From positions 6,508,001 to 6,572,000 of the forward strand of contig NZ_CP108454.1 in NCBI RefSeq assembly GCF_036240795.1: DNA of 64,000 nucleotides, given 5' to 3'. Both the position numbers and the translations under genes were made by a program. A model generated the notes under the pieces. That model was given only the letters and a program-made list of their open reading frames with translations, was not told the DNA's origin and did not search any database. Source of the stretch: Streptomyces sp. NBC_01268. GTDB taxonomy: Bacteria > Actinomycetota > Actinomycetes > Streptomycetales > Streptomycetaceae. Positions 10,292 through 19,283 of this stretch are shown one piece after another (within the stretch, counting starts at the first letter, position 1; each line of letters starts with the position of its first letter).

Positions 10292-11254
10292 GTGAGTGCG
10301 ACGACCGCGGACAGACGGTCCGCGAGGCGCCGGACACCCGCCGGGGCCCCCGGCGCCGGCCGCCCCCGCCCGAGCCCCGGCTCCGGCCCCTTCCACAGCC
10401 CCTGGTTCCTGGTGCTGCCGGCCCTCCTGCCCATCCTGCTGCTCAGCGTCGGCCCGATCCTCTACGGCATCGCGCTGGCCTTCACCGACGCCCAGTCCGG
10501 CCGCACCCAGGCCACCGGCTGGATCGGCGCCCTCAACTTCCGGGACCTGCTGCACGACACCCTCTTCTGGGACTCCTTCCGCATCGGCCTGGTCTGGGCG
10601 GTCGGCGTCACCGTCCCGCAGTTCCTGCTCGCCCTCGGCCTCGCCCTGCTGCTCGACCAGAAGCTGCGGCTGCGCTGGCTGGCCCGGGCGCTCGCGATCG
10701 TCCCCTGGGCGATGCCCGAGGTCGTCGTCGGCATCATGTGGCGGCTGGTCTACAACCCGGACGCGGGCATCCTCAACGAGACCCTGCGCGACCTCGGCCT
10801 CGGCGAGGACCGGGTCTGGCTCGGCGGCCTCGCCACCGCCCTGCCCGCCGTCCTCGTGGTCGGCGTCTGGGCCGGCATGCCGCAGACCACCGTCGCCCTG
10901 CTCGCCGGACTCCAGAACACCCCGCGCGAGCTGCACGAGGCCGCCGCCCTCGACGGCGCCGGAGCCTGGCAGCGCTTCCGCACCGTCACCTGGCCCGCGC
11001 TGCGCCCGGTCGCCCTCGCGATCAGCGCCCTCAACCTGATCTGGAACTTCAACTCCTTCGCCCTGGTCTACGTGCTGACCGGCGGCGGACCGGGCGGCCG
11101 GACCCGGCTGCCCATGCTCTTCGCCTACGAGGAGGCCTTCCGCTACGGCCAGTTCGGCTACGCCGCCGCCATGGGCTGTGTGATGGTCGCGGTGATCTCC
11201 GTCCTGCTCGCCCTGTATCTCGTCGGACGACTGAAGGGGGACGAGGACCGGTGA
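10292..11254 (+). CDS. Carbohydrate ABC transporter permease (MalF-type)
   Basis: The 320-aa inner-membrane protein starts at GTG 10292 with GAAGGGGG about 7 nt upstream. After a short Arg/Pro-rich cytoplasmic tail it has six predicted membrane segments, starting at WFLVLPALLPILLLSVGP. The EAA loop that contacts the ATPase reads ELHEAAALDGAGAWQRF. It would form the channel with the next gene product. The stop overlaps the next start as GTGA. No ATPase is encoded here, so a shared MsiK-type ATPase elsewhere in the genome would be expected for this class in Streptomyces. Confidence 0.92.
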   Translation: MSATTADRRSARRRTPAGAPGAGRPRPSPGSGPFHSPWFLVLPALLPILLLSVGPILYGIALAFTDAQSGRTQATGWIGALNFRDLLHDTLFWDSFRIGLVWAVGVTVPQFLLALGLALLLDQKLRLRWLARALAIVPWAMPEVVVGIMWRLVYNPDAGILNETLRDLGLGEDRVWLGGLATALPAVLVVGVWAGMPQTTVALLAGLQNTPRELHEAAALDGAGAWQRFRTVTWPALRPVALAISALNLIWNFNSFALVYVLTGGGPGGRTRLPMLFAYEEAFRYGQFGYAAAMGCVMVAVISVLLALYLVGRLKGDEDR

Positions 11255-12093
11255 GCGCCTTCCGCACCAGCGGGCCCGCGCGGTTCGGCCAGTACCTCGC
11301 GCTCGTCGCGTATCTGGTCTTCCTCGCCTTCCCGTTCCTGTGGCTGATCTCCACCGCCTTCAAGCCGGCCGTCGAGCTGGGCTCCCCGCACCCCACCTGG
11401 ATCCCGCGCGCTCCCACGCTCGACAACTTCCGGCAGGCCTTCGACGAGCAGCCGCTGCTCCGGGCGGCCGGGAACAGCCTGCTGGCGGCGCTCGCCGCCG
11501 CCCTCGTCGCGGTCCTGGTCGCCACGCCGATGGCCTACGTGCTGGCCCGGCACCGCTCCCGGCTCACGGCCGCCGCCACCGGCTGGGTCGTGGTCAGCCA
11601 GGCGTTCCCGTTCGTGCTGCTGATCATCCCGCTCTTCCTGGTCCTGAAGAACCTGCACCTGGTGAACAGCCTGGCCGGGCTGACGGCGGTGTACGTGGTG
11701 TGGTCGCTGCCCTTCGCCCTGTGGATGCTCACCGGGTACGTCCGCGCCGTCCCCGTCGAACTGGAGGAGGCGGCGGCCGTCGACGGCGCCGGACGGCTGC
11801 GCGTCCTCGTCTCCGTCACCGCGCCGCTGCTCGGCCCCGGCATCGTCGCCACCGCGCTGTTCGCCTTCATCACCGCGTGGAACGAGTTCTTCTTCGCCCT
11901 CGTCCTGCTCAAGACCCCCGAGAAACAGACCCTGCCCGTGGTCCTCACCCACTTCCTCGGCGCCGAGGGCGTCGCCGACCTCGGCCCGCTCGCCGCCGCG
12001 GCCTTCCTGGCGACCCTCCCGTCCCTCGTCGTCTTCGCCGTCATCCAGCGGCGGATCACCGGCGGCATGCTGGCCGGGGCGGTGAAGTCATGA
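11251..12093 (+). CDS. Carbohydrate ABC transporter permease (MalG-type)
   Basis: This 280-aa partner permease starts at GTG 11251, overlapping the upstream stop by 4 bp. It has six predicted membrane segments and the EAA motif ELEEAAAVDGAGRLRVL. The N-terminal segment LVFLAFPFLWLISTAFKP is typical of MalG-like subunits. Its stop overlaps the substrate-binding protein start (ATGA), so the three genes form one translationally coupled operon. Confidence 0.92.
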   Translation: MSAFRTSGPARFGQYLALVAYLVFLAFPFLWLISTAFKPAVELGSPHPTWIPRAPTLDNFRQAFDEQPLLRAAGNSLLAALAAALVAVLVATPMAYVLARHRSRLTAAATGWVVVSQAFPFVLLIIPLFLVLKNLHLVNSLAGLTAVYVVWSLPFALWMLTGYVRAVPVELEEAAAVDGAGRLRVLVSVTAPLLGPGIVATALFAFITAWNEFFFALVLLKTPEKQTLPVVLTHFLGAEGVADLGPLAAAAFLATLPSLVVFAVIQRRITGGMLAGAVKS

Positions 12094-13400
12094 GGGGCGC
12101 ACGCCTGCTGACCGCGGCGGCGGCAGCGCTCGCCCTGCTGCTCACCGGCTGCTCGACCACGGGTGATCGCGGCACCGACGGCACCGACGGCGTGGTCCGG
12201 CTCCGCTTCCAGTCGCTGGCCTGGCAGCCGGAGTCGGTCGACGCCAACAAGGAACTGGTGCGGGAGTGGAACGCGGCCCACCCCCGGATCCAGGTCGACT
12301 ACGTGCAGGGCAGCTGGGACTCGGTCCACGACCAGCTGCTCACCTCCTTCGAGGGCGGCGAGGCACCCGACCTCATCCATGACGCCTCCGACGACCTCGC
12401 CGACTTCGCGTACGGCGGCTACCTCGCCGACCTGCGCGGACTGCTGCCCGCCCGGCTGCGCGCCGACGTCCCCGAACGCAGCTGGCGGACCACCACCTTC
12501 GGGGACGGGATCTACGGGGTGCCGTTCCTCCAGGAACCCCGCATGATCATGGCCAACCGGAGCCTCCTGAAGGACGCCGGGGTCCGCGTCCCGACCGCCG
12601 AACACCCGTGGACCTGGCCGGAGTTCCGTCAGGTCGCCAAGGACCTGACGGCGGCCATGGGGGAGGGGCGGTACGCGGTCGCCTGGCCGCTGAAGGAGCC
12701 GGTGTCCGTCTCCCTCAACCTCGGCCTCTCCGCCGGGGGCCGGCTCTTCCACCGTGACCCCGACGGCAGGGCCGTGCTGCGGTTCGAGGAGGGCGACGCC
12801 GTCGTGCCCGGCACCGTCCGGGCCATGGTGGACACCGACCGCACCGCCTCCCGCGCCACCCTCGGCAGCGGCGGCTCGGACACCCTGCCCGGCTTCTTCG
12901 GGGGCAAGTACGCGATGGTCCCGCTGGGCTTCTCGTACCGGCAGCAGATCGTCCGGCAGGCGCCGAAGGGATTCGACTGGACGGTGCTCCCGGCCCCCGC
13001 CGGGGCGGGCGGGCTCACCCAGGGCGTCAGCCCGCAGACCCTGTCCATCGCCGAGGACAGCCCCCACAAGAAGGAGGCGGCGCAGTTCCTCGACTTCTTC
13101 CTCCAGCCCCGCAACACGGTCCGGCTGGCGCGCGGCGACTGGATGCTGCCCACCTCCACCGCCGCCCTCGCCGACCCGGCCCTGCACACCGCCGCGTACG
13201 GCTGGGCCACCGGCGCGGCCGTCGCCCGGCAGCTCAGCCCGGCGCCCGCCCCGTCGGTGCGCGGCTACCCGGAGTGGAAGGACAAGGTCGCCACCCCCGC
13301 GTTCCAGGAGTACTACAGCGGCGCCATCGACGCCGCCGAGCTGCGCAAGCGCCTGGTGGTGGACGGCAACCGGGTGTTGGCCCGCTACCAGCGGCGATAG
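12090..13400 (+). CDS. Sugar ABC transporter substrate-binding lipoprotein
   Basis: This 436-aa family-1 extracellular solute-binding protein has a lipobox LLLTGC, so Cys20 would be lipidated and anchor it outside the membrane. The mature part contains features of the fold such as NAAHPRIQVDYVQGSWD, FLQEPRMIMANRSLL and KKEAAQFLDFF. The ligand is probably an oligosaccharide, but its identity cannot be read. It is the third gene of the operon, with an ATGA overlap to the permease. Having the binding protein last, not first, is less usual for this class. Confidence 0.9.
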   Translation: MRGARLLTAAAAALALLLTGCSTTGDRGTDGTDGVVRLRFQSLAWQPESVDANKELVREWNAAHPRIQVDYVQGSWDSVHDQLLTSFEGGEAPDLIHDASDDLADFAYGGYLADLRGLLPARLRADVPERSWRTTTFGDGIYGVPFLQEPRMIMANRSLLKDAGVRVPTAEHPWTWPEFRQVAKDLTAAMGEGRYAVAWPLKEPVSVSLNLGLSAGGRLFHRDPDGRAVLRFEEGDAVVPGTVRAMVDTDRTASRATLGSGGSDTLPGFFGGKYAMVPLGFSYRQQIVRQAPKGFDWTVLPAPAGAGGLTQGVSPQTLSIAEDSPHKKEAAQFLDFFLQPRNTVRLARGDWMLPTSTAALADPALHTAAYGWATGAAVARQLSPAPAPSVRGYPEWKDKVATPAFQEYYSGAIDAAELRKRLVVDGNRVLARYQRR

Positions 13401-13458
13401 GGGCGACGAGAGGAAGAGGGGGCCCGGAGGCGACAGGGAACCGCGATAATCATTAGAC

Positions 13459-13473
13459 GAGACGTATCGTCTC
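13459..13473. promoter_or_regulatory. TetR-type operator palindrome
   Basis: GAGACGTATCGTCTC is a perfect palindrome (6-bp arms around TAT) located 4 bp before the TAGGGT box of the glycosyltransferase gene. Its size and position suit a TetR-family repressor site overlapping the -35 region. No TetR gene is present nearby in this window. Confidence 0.5.
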
Positions 13474-13489
13474 ACTTAGGGTGGGGGTC

Positions 13490-14683
13490 ATGACCGCGAC
13501 CCCCCGCTCCCACATCGCCATGTTCTCCATCGCCGCCCACGGGCACGTGAACCCCAGCCTCGACGTGATCCGCGAGCTCGTCGACCGGGGCCACCGGGTG
13601 AGCTACGCGATCCCGGCCGCCTTCGCCGAGAAGGTCGCCGCGACCGGCGCCACCCCCGTCGTCTACGGCTCGACCCTCCCCGTCGACGACGACCCCGACG
13701 CGTGGGGCACCGAACTCATCGACAACATCGAGCCCTTCCTCGCCGACGCCGTCCAGGCACTCCCGCAGCTCGACGCGGCCTTCGACGGCGACCGGCCGGA
13801 CCTGGTGCTGCACGACATCACCTCGTACCCCGCCCGCGTCCTCGCCCACACCTGGGGCGTCCCCGCCGTCTCGCTGTGGCCGAACCTCGTCCCCTGGGAG
13901 GGGTACGAGGAGGAGGTCGCCGAGCCGATGTACGCGGAGCTCAAGGCCACGCCGCGCGGCAGGGCGTACTACGCCCGCTTCACCGCCTGGCTCACCGCGC
14001 ACGGCGTCCACACCCCTCCCGACCCGTTCGTGAGCCGCCCGCGCCGCGGGCTCGTGCTCATCCCCCGGGCGCTCCAGCCGCACGCCGACCGGGTCGACGA
14101 GTCCGTGTTCACCTTCGTCGGCTCCTGCCGCAGCGAGCGCGCCGAGCCGGCGGAGTGGCGGCGGCCGGAGGGCGCCGGGAAGCTGCTCCTGATCTCGCTC
14201 GGCTCCTCCTACACCAAGCAGCCGGCCTTCTACCGGGACTGCGTCGCCGCCTTCGGCGGGCTCGACGACTGGCATGTCGTGCTCCAGATCGGCGCGTTCG
14301 TCGACCCGGCCGAGCTCGGTGAGGTCCCGGACAACATCGAGGTGCGCACCTGGGTGCCGCAGCCCGCGATCCTGGCGGAGGCCGACGCCTTCGTCACCCA
14401 CGCGGGCGCGGGCGGCAGCCAGGAGGGCCTGGCCACGGCGACCCCGATGGTCGCGGTGCCGCAGGCGGTCGACCAGTTCGGCAACGCCGACATGCTCCAG
14501 TCGCTCGGCGTCGCCCGCCACCTGCCGATGGACGAGGTCACCCCCGAGCGGCTGCGCGAAGCCGTGCTCACGCTCGTCGCCGACCCCGAGGTCGCCCGCC
14601 GAGCCCGGCTGATCCAGGAGGCCATGACCCGCGAGGGCGGGACGCGCCGCGCGGCCGACCTGATCGAGGCGGAACTCCCGTAG
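13490..14683 (+). CDS. Macrolide-type (MGT) glycosyltransferase
   Basis: This 397-aa GT-B fold, GT1-family enzyme begins [22 protein letters not shown] with the GHVNP motif. It carries the C-terminal nucleotide-sugar signature [19 protein letters not shown] followed by [18 protein letters not shown] and VDQFGNA. Members such as MgtA/OleD-type enzymes transfer sugars from UDP-donors to macrolides and other aglycones, which can inactivate them. ATG 13490 is preferred because TAGGGT at 13477-13482 leaves 7 nt to ATG, a leaderless arrangement; GTG at 13481 is an in-frame alternative. Likely regulation is by a TetR repressor at 13459-13473. Confidence 0.9.
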   Translation: MTATPRSHIAMFSIAAHGHVNPSLDVIRELVDRGHRVSYAIPAAFAEKVAATGATPVVYGSTLPVDDDPDAWGTELIDNIEPFLADAVQALPQLDAAFDGDRPDLVLHDITSYPARVLAHTWGVPAVSLWPNLVPWEGYEEEVAEPMYAELKATPRGRAYYARFTAWLTAHGVHTPPDPFVSRPRRGLVLIPRALQPHADRVDESVFTFVGSCRSERAEPAEWRRPEGAGKLLLISLGSSYTKQPAFYRDCVAAFGGLDDWHVVLQIGAFVDPAELGEVPDNIEVRTWVPQPAILAEADAFVTHAGAGGSQEGLATATPMVAVPQAVDQFGNADMLQSLGVARHLPMDEVTPERLREAVLTLVADPEVARRARLIQEAMTREGGTRRAADLIEAELP

Positions 14684-14704
14684 ACCCGGCGCTCCCACGC
14701 GCGG

Positions 14705-14730
14705 GCACCCCGCGCCCACGCGCGGGGTGC
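14705..14730. terminator. Stem-loop between convergent genes
   Basis: GCACCCCGCG at 14705-14714 pairs with CGCGGGGTGC at 14721-14730 around a 6-nt loop. It lies in the 100-bp gap between the convergent glycosyltransferase and VTT-protein genes and could terminate both. There is no U tract, which is usual in Streptomyces. Confidence 0.6.
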
Positions 14731-14783
14731 GGGCGGTCACGAGTCCCGGCGCACGCCCTCGCCCCCGCCCCGGCCGGACGGGC

Positions 14784-15266
14784 TCAGGACTCCTCGGGCA
14801 CCGGGTCGGCCGCGGGCGGGGCCGACCTCCTCCTGCGGTGGAGCAGCACCGCGCACACCGCGAGGAGGAGGACGGCCACGGCGGCCACCCCGAGGGCCGT
14901 CCGCTCGGCGAAGAGGCGTCCGAGTACTTCGAGCGCGCCGAGGCCCGCGGTCGCGTAGATCAGGGCCCAGGCGGCTCCGCCCGCGAACAGGGCGGGGAGG
15001 TAGCGCGGCAAGGGCATGCGCAGGCTGCCCGCGAGGAAGTTGGCGGCGGTCTGGAAGCCGACGGTCAGGAAGGAGACGGCCACCACCGGCGCGCCCCACC
15101 GCTGGATCGCCCGCTCGGCGCGCAGGAACTTCTCCGACGAGATCCGCCCGGCGAACCTGCTGCGCCGGGCGCCGGCGCCCGCCAGCCAGCCGACGGCGAA
15201 CGTTCCTCCGGCGCGGAGCAGGATGATGAGGTACAGGGCACCGGCCGTGAGCGCGATCTTATCCAC
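14784..15266 (-). CDS. DedA/VTT-domain membrane protein
   Basis: The 160-aa protein starts at GTG 15266 with GAGGAC about 8 nt upstream. It has about four hydrophobic segments. The region VGFQTAANFLAGSLRMPLPRYL followed by FAGGAAWALIYATAGL resembles the reentrant-loop core of the DedA/SNARE-associated (VTT) family, which includes lipid scramblase-like and transport proteins. It is shorter than the usual ~200 aa and has a basic, Pro-rich C-terminal tail (HRRRRSAPPAAD). The substrate is unknown. A 13-bp inverted repeat resembling an iron-regulator site sits directly upstream. Confidence 0.7.
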   Translation of the reverse strand: MDKIALTAGALYLIILLRAGGTFAVGWLAGAGARRSRFAGRISSEKFLRAERAIQRWGAPVVAVSFLTVGFQTAANFLAGSLRMPLPRYLPALFAGGAAWALIYATAGLGALEVLGRLFAERTALGVAAVAVLLLAVCAVLLHRRRRSAPPAADPVPEES

Positions 15267-15281
15267 GACGTTCCGTCCTCT

Positions 15282-15320
15282 GGGTTGCCTTGCCCGCCCG
15301 TACGCCAGGCAAGGCAACCC
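15282..15320. promoter_or_regulatory. 13-bp inverted repeat upstream of VTT gene
   Basis: GGGTTGCCTTGCC at 15282-15294 and GGCAAGGCAACCC at 15308-15320 are exact inverted copies with a 13-nt spacer. They begin 16 bp upstream of the VTT-protein start. Each arm resembles a half of the actinobacterial iron box (TTAGGTTAGGCTAACCTAA type), but several positions differ, so a metal regulator is only a guess. The rest of the 317-bp gap (15267-15583) shows no gene; it ends with the leaderless promoter of the DUF1697 gene. Confidence 0.45.
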
Positions 15321-15583
15321 TAACCGAACACCGGTGGGGTGGATGCAGGGCACCTGTATCCCGGGCCCCGGCGGCCGTGCTCCGTCGCAATCGGACGGCT
15401 CGTCCCGATTCCTTATTACGAAACGTTGTTGAATAAGTCACAGCCGCGTGGAGCCCTTGATTCACCCCCTCCCATCGGACAGGGTTTCGGCCAGCTACCG
15501 GAGAGCTCCGTTCCAGGAGCCCCGCGGCCGGCGGCCGTCGCGCCCTCCCCCACGGGGCACGGCGGCCGTCCTAGGGTGTGGAC

Positions 15584-16135
15584 ATGACGACTACGTACGC
15601 GGCCCTGCTCCGCGGGATCAATGTGAGCGGGCGCAACAAGGTCCCCATGGCAGAGCTCCGTTCCGTCCTCGAAGGGCTCGGCCACCACGAGGTGCGCACC
15701 TATCTGCAGAGCGGCAACGCCGTCTTCACCACCGACCGCGAGGACTCCGAGGACGAGCTCGCCGCCGCCCTCGAAGCGGCGATCGAGGAGCACTTCGGCT
15801 TCCGCGTCCCCTGTCTCGTGCGTGACCACGCCTATCTCGCGGCCGTCGCCGAAGCCTGCCCGTTCCCCGCCGCCGAACTGGAGGGCAAGCAGCTCCACGC
15901 CCTCTACTACTCCGGGCCCGTCACGGCGGACCGCTTCGCCCGGATCGACCAGGAGGCCTTCCTGCCCGAGGAGTTCGCCCTCGGCGACCGGGTCCTCTAC
16001 CTCTACGTCCCCGGCGGACTCGGCACCTCCAAGCTGGGCGAGGCCGTCTCCCGGCCCTCCCTCCACAAGGACGTCACCGTCACCGCCCGCAACTGGAACA
16101 CCGTCGTCAAGCTGGTGGAGATGACCGCGGGCTGA
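15584..16135 (+). CDS. DUF1697 domain protein
   Basis: This 183-aa cytoplasmic protein carries the DUF1697 signature at the N-terminus ([20 protein letters not shown] and LQSGNAVF) and the C-terminal [14 protein letters not shown] motif. The family has a known structure but no established function. ATG 15584 is chosen over GTG 15578 because TAGGGT at 15572-15577 leaves 6 nt to the ATG, a leaderless start. Nothing in the neighbourhood suggests a role. Confidence 0.88.
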   Translation: MTTTYAALLRGINVSGRNKVPMAELRSVLEGLGHHEVRTYLQSGNAVFTTDREDSEDELAAALEAAIEEHFGFRVPCLVRDHAYLAAVAEACPFPAAELEGKQLHALYYSGPVTADRFARIDQEAFLPEEFALGDRVLYLYVPGGLGTSKLGEAVSRPSLHKDVTVTARNWNTVVKLVEMTAG

Positions 16136-16208
16136 GGGAGATTGGCCCAGTGGGACGGGATGCGAATGGCCCGGTGATCCGGGCCATCGGCTGGCTAGTG
16201 TCTCTTCC

Positions 16209-16814
16209 ATGACGACCACCGTGGACTTCTACTTCGACCCCGCCTGCCCCTTCGCCTGGATCACCTCCCGCTGGATCCTCGAAGTCGAGCGGCACCGCGA
16301 CATCGACCTGCGCTTCCGCGTGATGAGCCTCTTCTTCCACAACGAGGGCAACGAGCTGCCCGACTGGTACCGCACCCTGGTCGACGCCTCCATCGGCCCC
16401 GTCCGGGTCGCCGCCGCCGCTGCCGAACAGCACGGCGAGGAGATCCTGCGCCCGCTCTACACCGCGTACGGCACCCGCATCCACGAGCAGAAGAACAAGG
16501 ACTTCGACGCGGTGATCGCCGAGTCCCTCGCCGAGCTCGGCCTGCCCGCCGCCCTCGCCGAGGCCGCCCACGACCCCTCGTACGACGAGGCCGTCCGGCG
16601 CAGCCACGACGCGGGCAAGGACCCCGAGGCCGAGGCCTACGTCGGCACCCCCACCCTGCACGTCGACGGCACCGCCTGGTTCGGTCCGGTGCTCCGGGCC
16701 ATCCCGCGCGGCGAGCGGGCCGCCGAGCTCTTCGACAGCTACCGCGTGCTCACCGGCCACCCCGACCTCTTCGAGATCAAGCGCACCCGCACCGGCGACC
16801 TCGACTTCGCGTAG
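16209..16814 (+). CDS. Rv2466c-like mycothiol-dependent DsbA-family oxidoreductase
   Basis: This 201-aa thioredoxin-fold protein has its active site in [13 protein letters not shown], with a single Cys and Trp where Rv2466c-type mycothiol nitroreductases carry CPWC. A cis-Pro motif [10 protein letters not shown] is present. The family reduces disulfides or nitro compounds using mycothiol, the actinobacterial low-molecular-weight thiol. Loss of the second Cys suggests a monothiol mechanism. The start is leaderless: TAGTGT at 16196-16201 lies 7 nt before ATG. The next gene is also of a mycothiol-linked family. Confidence 0.85.
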   Translation: MTTTVDFYFDPACPFAWITSRWILEVERHRDIDLRFRVMSLFFHNEGNELPDWYRTLVDASIGPVRVAAAAAEQHGEEILRPLYTAYGTRIHEQKNKDFDAVIAESLAELGLPAALAEAAHDPSYDEAVRRSHDAGKDPEAEAYVGTPTLHVDGTAWFGPVLRAIPRGERAAELFDSYRVLTGHPDLFEIKRTRTGDLDFA

Positions 16815-16893
16815 CCGGCCCCGGCCCCCGGGCCCGCGCGCCTGTCGCGAAAGTTCAAGACCGGTCCGGGCGGTCCTCCGTACCGTCGGCGGC

Positions 16894-17466
16894 ATGAACG
16901 AGATCCACGCGCACCTCACCGCCTGCGCCGCCGAAGCCGCCCGCGTCACCCGCGGGATCACCCCGCAGCAGCTCGCCGCACCGTCCGTCTGCACCGACTG
17001 GACGGTCCGCGAGCTCGCCAACCACCTCGTCCTCTACAGCGCGCACGGCCTCGAACACCGCGCCCTGCGCACCCCGTTGCCCGAGGAGACCGTCCAGCGC
17101 GACTTCACCGCCGACACCGACTGGGCCGAGCGGTACGCCGCCCAGCTCGACCGGGCGCTCGCCGCCTGGGAGAAGCCCGAGGCCTGGGAAGGCGAGGTCG
17201 ACCTCGGCGGCAGCTCCCTGCCCGCACCCGAGATCGCCTCGATGCTCGTCAAGGAACTCGCCCTGCACGGCTGGGACCTGGCCGCGTCCACCGGCCGGAC
17301 CTTCGAGATCCCCGCGGACACCGCCGTCTTCCTGCTCGACGTCGTCGATCGGTACGCGGAGATGTTCCGCCGATACGACGGCTTCGCCGAGCCGGTCGCC
17401 GCCCCCGGCGACGCCGACCCCTTCACCCGGGCCCTCGCCCTGAGCGGGCGTACGCCGAGGCCCTAG
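16894..17466 (+). CDS. TIGR03086-family (DinB/mycothiol-type) protein
   Basis: This 190-aa four-helix protein of the maleylpyruvate isomerase N-terminal/DinB-like group has the signatures CTDWTVRELANHLV and ELALHGWDLAASTGR. Conserved His residues in these segments form a metal site in the family. Related proteins act as mycothiol-dependent enzymes, but this subfamily has no assigned reaction. TACCGT at 16881-16886 sits 7 nt before ATG, so the mRNA is probably leaderless. The TAG stop is contained in the terminal CTAG of the palindromic repeat that follows. Confidence 0.82.
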   Translation: MNEIHAHLTACAAEAARVTRGITPQQLAAPSVCTDWTVRELANHLVLYSAHGLEHRALRTPLPEETVQRDFTADTDWAERYAAQLDRALAAWEKPEAWEGEVDLGGSSLPAPEIASMLVKELALHGWDLAASTGRTFEIPADTAVFLLDVVDRYAEMFRRYDGFAEPVAAPGDADPFTRALALSGRTPRP

Positions 17467-17641
17467 GGCCGGTCGTCACACTCCCGCCTGCCCCGCGACG
17501 CCTGGCACGCGCTCTCGCCGCACCGGGTGAAAGTCCGAGTACGTCCAGTACGAGGGCTTCCACCCGGCACGCCGAGAGCACGCACCAGACGCCGCGGGGC
17601 CGCCCTTCGGGCGACGACGGGAGTTTGACGACAGGCCCTAG
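17463..17641. repeat. 179-bp palindromic MITE-like repeat, long copy
   Basis: The element is bounded by CTAG at 17463-17466 and 17638-17641, with ~20-bp terminal inverted repeats (right end GGGAGTTTGACGACAGGCC, left end with two or three mismatches). Its centre is a second, longer imperfect palindrome: GACGCCTGGCACGCGCTCTC pairs with a copy near 17562-17595. No protein-coding capacity is apparent. Both terminal CTAGs provide TAG stops, one for the plus-strand gene to the left and one for cbiX on the right. It shares its ends with the 67-bp copy at 8291-8357. Confidence 0.8.
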
Positions 17642-18378
17642 GCCGCCGGCCGGTCGGCCGCGGCGCGCGCCGCGGCCCCGTACCGCTCCAGGAGCAGCCG
17701 GGCCAGCTCCGGGGCGGGCCCCAGGACGTCCGCGAGGACGTCGGCGTCGGCCGCGCCCGCCGCGATACGGTCCGGGAGGCGGCCCGGCGCGATCACGTAC
17801 GGGGCCACGGCCACCCGGCGCACGCCGGGGTCGGCGCGGAGCGCCCGTACCGCCTCGTCCGTACGCGGAAGAGATGCGGAGGCGAACGCAGGCCGCACGG
17901 AGCACCAACCGGTGCGCCGCAGCTCCCGCGCCGTTTCTGCGATCACTGCGATCGCCTCCGGGTCGGTGGAGCCCGCCGAGGCCAGGACGACCCCGGTCGA
18001 GCACTTGTCGCCGGGCGTGAGCCCGGCCTCGTACAGCCGCCGTTCGACCGCCGCGATCAGCAGCGGCGAGGGGCCGAGGACCTCCGCCTGCCGGACCCGC
18101 AGACCGGCCGGGGCCTGCCGCAGGACGGCGGGGATGTCGGCCTTCGCGTGGAAGGCGCGGGTCAGCAGCAGCGGCAGCACCACCACCTCCCGCACCCCGT
18201 CGGCGGCGAGCCGGTCGAGCACCCCCGGCACCGAGGGCAGGTTGAAGTCCAGGAACGCCGTCTCCACCCGCAGCCCCGGCCGCAGCGCGCCGGCCCGGCG
18301 CACCAGCGCCTGGACGGTCGCCGCGTGCCGCGGGTCGCGGCTGCCGTGGGCGATGACGAGCAGAGTCGGAGCGGTCAT
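17638..18378 (-). CDS. Sirohydrochlorin chelatase (CbiX/SirB type)
   Basis: This 246-aa class II chelatase should insert Fe2+ into sirohydrochlorin to make siroheme, the cofactor of the sulfite reductase encoded at the head of this cluster. It is a double-domain form: the N-terminal domain has the catalytic His in VIAHGSRDPRH and a second motif RAFHAKADIP, and a degenerate second domain follows (LASAGSTDPEA, APYVIAPGRLPDRI). It is the last gene of the minus-strand sulfur cluster, 5 bp after the permease gene. Its TAG stop lies in the palindromic repeat. Confidence 0.9.
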   Translation of the reverse strand: MTAPTLLVIAHGSRDPRHAATVQALVRRAGALRPGLRVETAFLDFNLPSVPGVLDRLAADGVREVVVLPLLLTRAFHAKADIPAVLRQAPAGLRVRQAEVLGPSPLLIAAVERRLYEAGLTPGDKCSTGVVLASAGSTDPEAIAVIAETARELRRTGWCSVRPAFASASLPRTDEAVRALRADPGVRRVAVAPYVIAPGRLPDRIAAGAADADVLADVLGPAPELARLLLERYGAAARAAADRPAA

Positions 18379-18383
18379 GGGGA

Positions 18384-19283
18384 TCAGGCCTTCACCAGCA
18401 GGCCGCGGCGGCGCAGCACGGCACGCTCCACCGGGCTGAACACCAGCAGGTCGATGGCGACGCCGACGAGCAGGATCAGGAAGATCGCCAGGAAGATCCC
18501 CGGCATGTCGAAGTTGTTGCGCCCGTTCTCCAGGAGCTGGCCGAGGCCGAGGCCCAGGTCGGGGGAGGAGGCGATGATCTCCGCCGCCATCAGCGAGCGC
18601 CACGAGAAGGCCCAGCCCTGCTTCAGACCCGCGAGGTATCCGGGCAGCGCGGCCGGCATCACGATGTGCCAGGCGCCCTTCAGCCCGGTCGCGCCGAGCG
18701 TCCGCCCGGCCCGCAGGAACAGCGGCGGCACCTGGTCCACGCCGGCCACCAGGCCGTTGGCGATGGAGGGGACCGCGCCGAGCAGGATCACCGCGAACAT
18801 CATGCTGTCGTTGAGGCCCAGCCACAGCACCGCGGGAGCCACCCAGGCGACCGACGGCAGCGACTGCAGCCCGGACAGGATCGGGCCGATCGCCGTCCGC
18901 ACCACACCCACCCGGGCGACCAGCAGGCCCAGCGGCGTGCCGATCGCGAGGGCGAGCAGGAAGCCCAGCAGGGCCCGGGACACGCTGGTCCACAGGACGT
19001 CGAGGAGGGTGCCCTCCAGCCACATCGTGGACAGGCTGTCCCACACGGCGCCCGGCGAGGGCAGCTTGCCCTCGTCGGCCACCTCGAAGGTCACCAGGAG
19101 CTGCCACACCACCAGCACCAGCACGATGGCGAGGACCGGCGGCAGGACCTTCCTCAGGAGGACCTCGCGCACCGGGGCCCGCCGAACCTGCACGCTGTCG
19201 AGCGCGTCGAGTCCGGCCTCCAGACCGGCGAGGTCGTCGGTCTTCACCCGCTCGTCGGGCGGCGTCGTCTCAGTGCTGGCCAT
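18384..19283 (-). CDS. Sulfonate-type ABC transporter permease (SsuC-like)
   Basis: The 299-aa protein has an N-terminal cytoplasmic stretch of about 45 residues and then about six membrane segments, beginning VLPPVLAIVLVLVVWQLLV. The EAA loop reads RAGRTLGATGLKGAWHIVMPAALPGYLAGLKQG, typical of the SsuC/TauC/nitrate class. ATG 19283 has GGGAGA about 9 nt upstream and overlaps the end of the ATPase gene by 14 bp. With the two neighbouring genes it forms a complete importer, probably for alkanesulfonates or another organosulfur compound given the cys context. Confidence 0.9.
   Translation of the reverse strand: MASTETTPPDERVKTDDLAGLEAGLDALDSVQVRRAPVREVLLRKVLPPVLAIVLVLVVWQLLVTFEVADEGKLPSPGAVWDSLSTMWLEGTLLDVLWTSVSRALLGFLLALAIGTPLGLLVARVGVVRTAIGPILSGLQSLPSVAWVAPAVLWLGLNDSMMFAVILLGAVPSIANGLVAGVDQVPPLFLRAGRTLGATGLKGAWHIVMPAALPGYLAGLKQGWAFSWRSLMAAEIIASSPDLGLGLGQLLENGRNNFDMPGIFLAIFLILLVGVAIDLLVFSPVERAVLRRRGLLVKA

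Noticed and set aside
10292..13489. Sugar importer and glycosyltransferase as part of a biosynthetic gene cluster
   Set aside because: No polyketide synthase, NRPS or deoxysugar genes occur in the window.
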